Shown piece by piece: positions 1 to 5,369 of a stretch of DNA of 6,323 nt. The stretch is taken from assembly GCA_903854645.1 (NCBI GenBank), contig CAINWY010000017.1, positions 1-6,323 of the forward strand, written 5' to 3'. How positions within the stretch are numbered: position 1 is the first letter of the stretch; every line of letters begins with the position of its first letter. The position numbers and the translations under genes are program-made. Below the pieces are notes generated by a model. It was not told where the DNA came from, did not search any database, and saw nothing but the letters and a program-made list of their open reading frames with translations. Source of the stretch: an uncultured bacterium (GTDB lineage: Bacteria; Patescibacteriota; Minisyncoccia; Phycocordibacterales; UBA9973).

Positions 1-868
1 AGGTAAATATGTCACAAGTCGTCAAATACGAGAAAGACTAGAGAAAGAGCTAGAAATCAATGTGGGGCTCAAAATTAATTTTGATGGAACAGACCAAGAA
101 GAAGTACAGGAGGGATATCTAGTCTATGGTAGAGGTGAACTTCACATTGCAATATTACTTGAAAATATGCGTCGTGAGGGATATGAATTACAAGTGTCTC
201 AACCACACGTAATTATAAAAGAAGAAAATGGTAAGAAATATGAGCCTTATGAAGAGGTAACTATAGATGTCCGTAGTGATGTCTCAGGTGCAGTTATAGA
301 GAAGCTTACATCTCGTCGTGGCCTCATCACAAGTATGCACGAAAAGGAGGGTATAGTAAGAATGCTTATGGAAATTCCTACACGTGGACTTCTAGGATAT
401 AGAGGTCAGTTCGTTGTAGATACAAGAGGAGAAGGACTACTCGCTTCAAGATTTATTGGGTTCAAAGATTATGCAGGAGAAATCAAGAAAAGAGATGTAG
501 GATCAATGACTAGTATGGTAGCAGGTAAAGTTGCCGCATTCTCTCTTTGGACTTTACAGGAAAGAGGTATACTTTATGTAGAACATGGTGATGAAGTTTA
601 TGAAGGTATGGTAATTGGTAATGTAACAAAGGGCGAAGAAATGGGTGTGAATCCAACAAAAGGAAAGCAACTTTCAAATATGCGTTCATCTGGAACAGAC
701 GAAGCGGTAAATGTGAAGCCACCCTTTAAACTTTCAATTGAGCGTGCTTTAGAAATTATGGCGGACGATGAATATCTAGAAATTACACCAAAAAATACGC
801 GTTTACGCAAGAAGCTTCTCACAGAGCAAGATAGGTCAAAATCCAAGACTGCCGCAGGTAAAAAGTAA
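1..868 (+). CDS. typA: TypA/BipA ribosome-associated GTPase, C-terminal part (5' end outside window)
   Basis: TypA/BipA is a translational GTPase of the EF-G/LepA group that binds the ribosome and assists ribosome assembly and stress adaptation. The reading frame is open from base 2, so the gene enters from the left and the GTG at 62 is an internal valine. The 288 visible residues correspond to the C-terminal half of a protein usually about 600 long; the G domain and most of domain II are missing from view. Fragment residues 36-70 hold the EF-G-like segment with GRGELH and ENMRREGYE. Residues 126-137 hold the family motif PTRGLLGYRGQF. Residues 200-275 form the BipA-specific C-terminal region with VNPTK, the NMRSSGTDEA segment and ITPKNTRLRKK. 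The tail is short and lysine-rich, as usual for ribosome-binding proteins. It ends at TAA. No clear terminator follows, so some read-through into the next gene is possible. Family identity is very secure. Confidence 0.96.
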   Translation, partial: GKYVTSRQIRERLEKELEINVGLKINFDGTDQEEVQEGYLVYGRGELHIAILLENMRREGYELQVSQPHVIIKEENGKKYEPYEEVTIDVRSDVSGAVIEKLTSRRGLITSMHEKEGIVRMLMEIPTRGLLGYRGQFVVDTRGEGLLASRFIGFKDYAGEIKKRDVGSMTSMVAGKVAAFSLWTLQERGILYVEHGDEVYEGMVIGNVTKGEEMGVNPTKGKQLSNMRSSGTDEAVNVKPPFKLSIERALEIMADDEYLEITPKNTRLRKKLLTEQDRSKSKTAAGKK

Positions 869-901
869 TTTGTGTTGTATCTTATGGCTTAATTCAGATA
901 T

Positions 902-930
902 TTGACTTTATTTGATAGTAATGATATTAT
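902..930 (+). promoter_or_regulatory. Sigma-70-type promoter with extended -10, upstream of the sigma4/HARE gene
   Basis: The -35 box TTGACT (902-907) matches five of six consensus bases. A 17-base spacer leads to the -10 box TATTAT (925-930), also five of six. TG at 922-923, one base before the -10, makes it an extended -10. Transcription would start near 937, giving a leader of about 36 bases before the ATG at 973. The promoter lies in the only gap between typA and the next gene, so that gene can be transcribed independently. This is prediction from sequence only. Confidence 0.75.
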
Positions 931-935
931 CAAAG

Positions 936-947
936 TATAGAACTATA
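936..947. repeat. Short inverted repeat at the predicted transcription start (possible operator)
   Basis: The arms TATAG (936-940) and CTATA (943-947) are separated by AA. The repeat overlaps the predicted +1 at 937 of the promoter just upstream. Its position would suit a repressor or autoregulator site. The arms are only five bases long and AT-rich, so chance is a serious alternative. Confidence 0.25.
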
Positions 948-972
948 GATTATTAATTTAATTTTCAAGAAA

Positions 973-2004
973 ATGCCTAATACTATAACGTTTAAACCAA
1001 AGCAGGTTACAAAAAGAATACTTTCAAATCTACCAACTCGCGCATACGATGTGGTTGTAAATCGTTTTGGTATTACTAATGACGGAGAAAGAAAAACACT
1101 GGAAGCAATTGGCAAGAAGTATGGCATAACTCGTGAACGTGTTCGTCAGATAGAAAATTCTGCATTGTCTCTTATACGTAAAAGCGATTCTTTTAAGAGC
1201 GAAAAGGCTGTCTTTGACGAACTCAAAAAGCTTATGCACACTATGGGTGCTATTGTATCTGAGCATGATTTTTTAAATCATCTATCCAAGGACAAGATCA
1301 CTCAAAATAATATTCATTTATTTATGACTTTGAGTGATGAGTTCACAAAACACAAAGAAGATGCTAATTTTAAAACAAGATGGAGTGTAGATGCAAATAT
1401 TTCTGAGAAAATACACTCTTCACTGAAGAATCTTTTTGAAAATTTGACCGATAATGAATTAATTTCTGAAGGCGAATTAGTTGTCAGATTTATGGATGAG
1501 GTCAAAGATCTAGCAGAGCAATACAAAAATGAGGAAATCGTCAAAAGATGGCTCTTAATATCTAAAAATTTAAATAAAAATCCTCTCGGTGAATGGGGTA
1601 AGTCTAATTCTTCTTCTATTAAAGCGCGTGGAGTCAAAGATTATGCTTTTCTTATGATGAGAAAACATGGCTCCCCAATGCATTTTAGAGAAGTAGCCAA
1701 GGCAGTAGCAAGTACATTCGACAAGAAGTGTCATACTGCAACTTGTCACAATGAGCTTATCAAAGACCCAAGATTTGTACTCGTAGGTAGAGGTATATAT
1801 GCTCTCTCTGAATGGGGATATAAATCAGGCGTAGTTCGTGATGTTATAAATGAATTACTGAAAAAGAATGGTCCAATGACTAAAGATGATATAGTTGACC
1901 AAGTAATGAAAGAAAGATACCTAAAGAAGAATACAATTTTAGTAAATCTTCAGAATACAAAATATTTTAAAAAGAATAAGACAGGTTTATATACAGCATG
2001 TTAG
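973..2004 (+). CDS. Sigma-70 region 4 domain fused to HARE-HTH winged helix; RNA polymerase-associated regulator
   Basis: Residues 13-70 form a sigma-70 region 4 domain. LSNLPTRAYDVVVNRFG matches region 4.1, and TLEAIGKKYGITRERVRQIE (42-61) is a near-canonical region 4.2 helix-turn-helix, which in sigma factors reads the -35 box and touches the RNA polymerase beta flap. Regions 1-3 are absent, so this is not a complete sigma factor. Residues 75-200 are helical and charged with no motif I can name. Residues about 220-283 look like a HARE-HTH domain (SPMHFREVAKAV, then a RFVLVGRGIYALSEWG wing), the fold found in the RNA polymerase delta subunit of Firmicutes. Residues 285-343 look like a further winged helix (GPMTKDDIVDQVM). 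Similar fusions are known to me from CPR genomes, but I know of no experimental function. The ATG is the first start after an in-frame TAG at 946 and has no Shine-Dalgarno. It has its own promoter and terminator, so it is probably monocistronic. Domain calls are firm; the role as a transcription modulator is inferred. Confidence 0.88.
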   Translation: MPNTITFKPKQVTKRILSNLPTRAYDVVVNRFGITNDGERKTLEAIGKKYGITRERVRQIENSALSLIRKSDSFKSEKAVFDELKKLMHTMGAIVSEHDFLNHLSKDKITQNNIHLFMTLSDEFTKHKEDANFKTRWSVDANISEKIHSSLKNLFENLTDNELISEGELVVRFMDEVKDLAEQYKNEEIVKRWLLISKNLNKNPLGEWGKSNSSSIKARGVKDYAFLMMRKHGSPMHFREVAKAVASTFDKKCHTATCHNELIKDPRFVLVGRGIYALSEWGYKSGVVRDVINELLKKNGPMTKDDIVDQVMKERYLKKNTILVNLQNTKYFKKNKTGLYTAC

Positions 2005-2046
2005 TTAGAATCCTCACTATTGAAAGATATGTGGGGATTTTAATTT
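2005..2046 (+). terminator. Rho-independent terminator after the sigma4/HARE gene
   Basis: A 13-bp stem pairs 2005-2017 (TTAGAATCCTCAC) with 2031-2043 (GTGGGGATTTTAA), with two G-T wobbles and a 13-base loop. The core AATCC(T)CAC / GTG(G)GGATT carries the GC pairs. The downstream arm runs into TTTTAATTT. It begins directly after the TAG stop and precedes a new promoter, so it separates two transcription units. Confidence 0.75.
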
Positions 2047-2050
2047 AATA

Positions 2051-2080
2051 TTTCCATAATTTGGTTGTGAGTGATATAAT
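2051..2080 (+). promoter_or_regulatory. Extended -10 promoter at the head of the envelope/RNA-modification operon
   Basis: A perfect TATAAT (2075-2080) is preceded by TG at 2072-2073, giving the extended -10 TGATATAAT. A weak -35 TTTCCA (2051-2056, four of six bases) lies 18 bases upstream. With the usual -7 position at base 2080, +1 falls on 2087, which is the A of the ATG of the next small reading frame. The transcript would then be leaderless for that frame. The promoter directly follows a terminator and has no other nearby gene to serve than the downstream run. Confidence 0.72.
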
Positions 2081-2086
2081 AAAAAT

Positions 2087-2191
2087 ATGTTTAATAAGGG
2101 TTTTATAAATATTATTTTAATAATTCTCGGTATTATAATGATAGCGATTATTCTTGGTTTTTTTACTCAATCTAATTTAAGAGTCTGGTAA
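2087..2191 (+). CDS. 34-residue single-helix membrane microprotein
   Basis: A short reading frame runs from ATG to TAA. After the N-terminal MFNKGF, residues 6-26 are an almost unbroken run of Ile, Leu, Phe, Gly, Met and Ala, enough for one membrane helix. The tail TQSNLRVW is short and polar. The lysine before the helix suggests an N-in orientation. It starts where the upstream promoter predicts +1, and it ends 14 bases before the DUF8128-like membrane protein gene. From memory, short proteins beginning with an NKGFI-like motif and one hydrophobic helix occur upstream of related genes in Parcubacteria, but I cannot verify this here. The function is unknown; a partner or assembly factor of the next membrane protein is a guess. 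AT-rich DNA readily encodes Ile/Phe/Leu runs, so it could also be a leader region with no product. Confidence 0.55.
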   Translation: MFNKGFINIILIILGIIMIAIILGFFTQSNLRVW

Positions 2192-2205
2192 AATATTTAC
2201 ATATT

Positions 2206-3507
2206 ATGATTCAGGATTTTTTAAACGCACAAAATATTAATTTAGTTCAGCTGCTCATAGTCGTTATAGGCTATCTTATGCCTATACCTCTTTCTGTTAT
2301 TGCACTAAATATGTGGCATCATTATAGGCAGGAGCGTTTTATTATGGGTATTAAATGGGTTCTACTCGAGATACAAGTTCCACGTGACGTCATCAAGAGC
2401 CCAGCAGCAATGGAGCTCATTTTTACTAATGCTTTTTATCATAAAAGTATGAAGGGATTCTGGGAGCAGTATATTCAAGGCGCCCCATGGTTTTGGTTTT
2501 CTCTCGAAATGGCATCAATTGACGGGAGGGTTCATTTTTATATTCGTACCCCTACACGTATGCGCAATCTAGTAGAAACACAAATTTATGGTCAGTATCC
2601 TCAGGCAAAGGTGGTAGAGGTGGATGATTATGCTTTTCATGTTCCTCAGTATAAAAAAGGTGGAGATTGGAATATGTGGGGTTGTGAATTTAAAAAGCTG
2701 AGAGAGGATTTCATCCCAATTAAAACATATAAAGGATTTGGGGATGATATGAAAACTGGTGTTAAGGAAGAATTTAAAATAGATCCCATTACTCCGACTA
2801 TTGAATATCTGGGTTCACTACCTAGAGGTCAGCAGGTTTGGATACAAATGGTAATACGATGGAATGTAAAAAAGTATCATAGCCACAAGACTGGTGAGCA
2901 CGTAGACTTTACAGTTGCTGCTCAAGAATTCTTGGATGTTTTATTGCGTGATTATATTCGTCTGCAAGAAAATGCCGACAGACCCAATTCATACGCAAAG
3001 CAGACTTTCCTACCGGAACATTTAAAGCCTACAGTAGAGGGTATAACAAAAGGATTGGCACAAGTTCACTTTGACTGCGGTATACGATTAATTGCACTTT
3101 CAGATAATAGGCTTTGTACTGAGGATCAATTTCAGAATTTGCGTCGCGAAGTACGTTTACTTTTCCGACAATATTCCGCACCATCATTAAATGAGCTTGA
3201 TCGTGTAAACTCTACTCAGTTTGATGCACCATGGTCTGATCCTACTGGACTCGCTCTAACAAAGATTAAGAAGAGAATGCTTGATTGGTATAGAATGAGA
3301 GTGTTTTTTCACCCACCAATTCAATATACATTTAATTATAATAAAGTTTTGGCTGCCTTTTTCCCATCTCACAAAGCAAATATCTTCGTGGTCTCAACAG
3401 AAGAATTGGCAACCTTATTTCATTTCCCAGGTATGGTCTCTGAAACTCCTAGCTTTAAACGTATAGAGTCCAAAATTGCTAAACCACCATCCAATTTACC
3501 TATTTAA
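2206..3507 (+). CDS. DUF8128-like membrane protein (N-terminal half of CPR VirD4/TraG-like proteins, no ATPase domain)
   Basis: Residues 13-37 form one hydrophobic N-terminal segment with a PIP kink, followed by a basic HHYRQER stretch, so a bitopic protein with a large cytoplasmic part is likely. Residues 50-145 carry the most recognisable block: a VLLEIQVPRDV strand, a PAAMELIFTNAFYH helix, WFSLEMASIDGRVHFYIRTP, and IYGQYPQAKVVEVDDY. A second alpha/beta section follows (residues about 195-330), ending with VSTEELATLFHFPG and TPSFKRIESK (396-423) and APPSNLP-like residues. I recognise this as the region that, in many CPR and some archaeal proteins, precedes a FtsK/HerA/VirD4-type ATPase domain. 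Here the protein stops at 433 residues at that junction, with no P-loop. It may therefore act with a separate ATPase in DNA or protein transport, which is inference. There is no Shine-Dalgarno. The gene follows the microprotein by 14 bases and precedes mltG by 3 bases, so it is almost certainly cotranscribed with both. Confidence 0.8.
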   Translation: MIQDFLNAQNINLVQLLIVVIGYLMPIPLSVIALNMWHHYRQERFIMGIKWVLLEIQVPRDVIKSPAAMELIFTNAFYHKSMKGFWEQYIQGAPWFWFSLEMASIDGRVHFYIRTPTRMRNLVETQIYGQYPQAKVVEVDDYAFHVPQYKKGGDWNMWGCEFKKLREDFIPIKTYKGFGDDMKTGVKEEFKIDPITPTIEYLGSLPRGQQVWIQMVIRWNVKKYHSHKTGEHVDFTVAAQEFLDVLLRDYIRLQENADRPNSYAKQTFLPEHLKPTVEGITKGLAQVHFDCGIRLIALSDNRLCTEDQFQNLRREVRLLFRQYSAPSLNELDRVNSTQFDAPWSDPTGLALTKIKKRMLDWYRMRVFFHPPIQYTFNYNKVLAAFFPSHKANIFVVSTEELATLFHFPGMVSETPSFKRIESKIAKPPSNLPI

Positions 3508-3510
3508 TAT

Positions 3511-4458
3511 ATGGATTCATTGAAAGAGGAGAAAATAAATACTACTATCAAAGATAATATGGGTGGATTAGATAGTAGATTTAAAAGAAAAGTTTTTATT
3601 CTTAATCTAATTCTTGTAATTAGTGTATTTATATTATTGTACTTTTATCTTTTTTCATCACCACTATCAAATAAGGATGTGACTCTTCATTTTGGAACAG
3701 ACGATTCACTATCTAAAATTTCCACGGAGCTAAAAGCTAGAAATGTGATACGTAATTCCTTTTTGCTTAAAACATTTTTGTATACATTATCATTCGATAA
3801 GCATATTCAATCCGGGGATTATTTATTCAAAAGGAATAAAAATCTTTTTTCTATAACATTGCAGATATTAAGAGGGGTACACAATGTGGAAAAAATTAAG
3901 GTTACATTACGTGAAGGTATTACAAACAATGAATTTGCAAATATTTTAGCCGATAAAATACCAAGTTTTAGAAAGGATTTATTTCTAGCTGATAAAAGAT
4001 CAAAAGAGGGCTATCTTTTCCCAGATACATATTTTTTCTATCCCTTATCTACTACTGATGAAATTTTAAATGAATTAACACTAAATTTTAATAATAAAAT
4101 TAATAGTGTAAGAAGTGAGATAGATAAATCGGGTAAGAGTATAAAGGATATAATAATTATGGCTTCAATTCTGGAGAAAGAAGCAGCTGGGAAAGAAGAC
4201 ATATACATCATTTCGGGAATATTATGGAAGCGTATAAAGCTAAATATGCCACTTCAGGTGGATGCATATGTAAAGACATACAAAGAAGCAGGCTTACCAA
4301 ATGAGCCAATTTGTAATCCTGGTCTCGTAGCAATAAATGCAGCAATAAATCCTACTCAATCATCATATTTGTTCTATCTCCATGATGATAACGGTAGAGT
4401 TCATTATGCTATTGATTTTAGCGAACATAGGAGTAATATAGCTAGATATTTGAAATAG
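3511..4458 (+). CDS. mltG: MltG endolytic peptidoglycan transglycosylase (YceG family)
   Basis: MltG is a membrane-anchored lytic transglycosylase that cuts nascent glycan strands and is thought to set their length. Residues 1-26 are a charged cytoplasmic tail, and 27-48 form one transmembrane helix. Residues 55-125 are the LysM-like subdomain (FGTDDSLSKISTEL, SGDYLFKRN). The YceG catalytic domain follows: LREGITNNEFA (133-143), EGYLFPDTYFF (166-176), then MASILEKEAAG (217-227), which holds the catalytic glutamate (Glu222 by position in the motif, with Glu224 nearby), LQVD (248-251), and CNPGLVAINAAINP (268-281). The protein is 315 residues, shorter than the roughly 340 of E. coli MltG. Part of the difference is a shortened stretch between LQVD and GLPNEPI, where relatives carry about 20 more residues. 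The ATG lies 3 bases after the previous stop with no Shine-Dalgarno, which suggests translational coupling. A later ATG at 3559 is possible but less likely. Confidence 0.94.
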   Translation: MDSLKEEKINTTIKDNMGGLDSRFKRKVFILNLILVISVFILLYFYLFSSPLSNKDVTLHFGTDDSLSKISTELKARNVIRNSFLLKTFLYTLSFDKHIQSGDYLFKRNKNLFSITLQILRGVHNVEKIKVTLREGITNNEFANILADKIPSFRKDLFLADKRSKEGYLFPDTYFFYPLSTTDEILNELTLNFNNKINSVRSEIDKSGKSIKDIIIMASILEKEAAGKEDIYIISGILWKRIKLNMPLQVDAYVKTYKEAGLPNEPICNPGLVAINAAINPTQSSYLFYLHDDNGRVHYAIDFSEHRSNIARYLK

Positions 4459-4464
4459 ATTTAT

Positions 4465-5352
4465 ATGATATTAAAAACCACAAAACAAAAAGAATACGAA
4501 TTATTAGATTCGGGAGATGGAAAGAAGCTTGAAAGATATGGCGAGTATATTATGTCGCGTCCAGATCCTGAGGCACTATGGAAAAGAAATTTAACCGATA
4601 AAGAATGGGAAGGAGCTGACCTAGAATTCATACGAAATGGTACAAAGAACAAGTGGATAATAAAAGACGGTATTCTAAACAATTGGGATATTAATTACGG
4701 AAATTTGAAATTAAACATTAAGCCAACGTCTTTTAAGCACATAGGGCTTTTTCCGGAGCAACTTTCAAGCTGGGAATGGATGAGTAATTTAATTACTAAT
4801 TTCCAATTACCTATAAATAATGAGAAGAAAAAACCTGCTGTTTTAAATTTGTTTGCATATACTGGTGGGGCAACCCTTGCATGTGCAAAAGCCGGTGCCG
4901 AAGTTGCACATGTAGATTCTTCAAAGAATGCTGTAGAGTGGGCGCGCAAGAATGCAGAATTATCGGGTCTTAAAGATGCCCCTATAAGATGGCTCATAGA
5001 AGATGTAATTTTATTTTTAAAAAGGGAAATTAAAAGAGGGAGAAAGTATGATGCCATTATTATGGACCCACCAGCATTTGGTCATGGGCCTAAAGACGAG
5101 CTCTGGAAGATAGATGAGGACTTTTTAAATCTCATGGACTTGTGCAAGGAACTACTATCAGACGATCCTTTATTTATTCTTATAAATGGGTATACGGCTG
5201 GATATTCTAGTATTGTTTATCAGAATAATTTGATGGATTTGATGAAGGAATATAAAGGCAAGGTAGAAGGTGGTGAGCTCGTAATAGAAGAAACAAAGAG
5301 CAAACGCCTACTTCCTAGTGGAATTTTTGCAAGATGGAGTAGGAGTAATTAA
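4465..5352 (+). CDS. Class I SAM-dependent methyltransferase, RlmI-like (COG1092-type), probable rRNA methyltransferase
   Basis: The C-terminal two thirds form a Rossmann methyltransferase. Motif I is VLNLFAYTGGATLACAKAGA (126-145), followed by the acidic residue of AHVDSSKNAVEWARKNAELS, which binds the SAM ribose. Motif IV is MDPPAFGHG (200-208), the catalytic-site motif shared by RlmI/RlmL-like enzymes. NGYTAGYSS (241-249) is also typical of the group. The N-terminal part (1-90) has the YELLDSGDGKKLERYG opening and SRPDPEALW, and GLFPEQLSSWEWM (94-106) leads into the catalytic domain. There is no recognisable PUA domain of the true RlmI type, so neither a gene symbol nor a target base can be assigned. 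An rRNA substrate is inferred from family membership; another RNA or a protein substrate is possible. The ATG is 6 bases after the mltG stop and has no Shine-Dalgarno. The next gene starts 17 bases after the TAA. Confidence 0.88.
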   Translation: MILKTTKQKEYELLDSGDGKKLERYGEYIMSRPDPEALWKRNLTDKEWEGADLEFIRNGTKNKWIIKDGILNNWDINYGNLKLNIKPTSFKHIGLFPEQLSSWEWMSNLITNFQLPINNEKKKPAVLNLFAYTGGATLACAKAGAEVAHVDSSKNAVEWARKNAELSGLKDAPIRWLIEDVILFLKREIKRGRKYDAIIMDPPAFGHGPKDELWKIDEDFLNLMDLCKELLSDDPLFILINGYTAGYSSIVYQNNLMDLMKEYKGKVEGGELVIEETKSKRLLPSGIFARWSRSN

Positions 5353-5369
5353 TAATTAATAATAAAGAA

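Noticed and set aside
62..868. GTG at 62 as the start of a separate 268-residue gene
   Set aside because: The frame is open back to base 2, and the upstream residues (GKYVTSRQIRERLEKELEIN) are TypA sequence, so the GTG is an internal valine.
912..931. Imperfect palindrome GATAGTA...TATTATC around the -10 of the first promoter
   Set aside because: The symmetry is imperfect and mostly comes from the -10 itself and AT-rich composition, so it is not convincing as an operator.
869..972. Terminator after typA
   Set aside because: I found no GC-containing hairpin followed by a T-run in this gap. The T-rich bases just after the stop have no paired stem.
973..2004. Calling the sigma4/HARE protein a full sigma factor (RpoD)
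   Set aside because: Only region 4 is present. No region 2 (-10 recognition and melting) or region 3 can be found, and the gene has its own start and stop.
2186..2194. TGG-TAAAAT as an extra extended -10 promoter just before the 433-residue gene
   Set aside because: It overlaps the last codon and stop of the microprotein, has no -35 at 16-18 bases, and would leave a leader of only about 5 bases. The strong TATAAT upstream already explains expression.
4695..5057. Minus-strand open frame of 120 codons
   Set aside because: It lies antisense to the well-supported methyltransferase catalytic domain and shows no recognisable domain. The other minus-strand frames, for example at 1314-1637 and 598-846, are rejected for the same reason.
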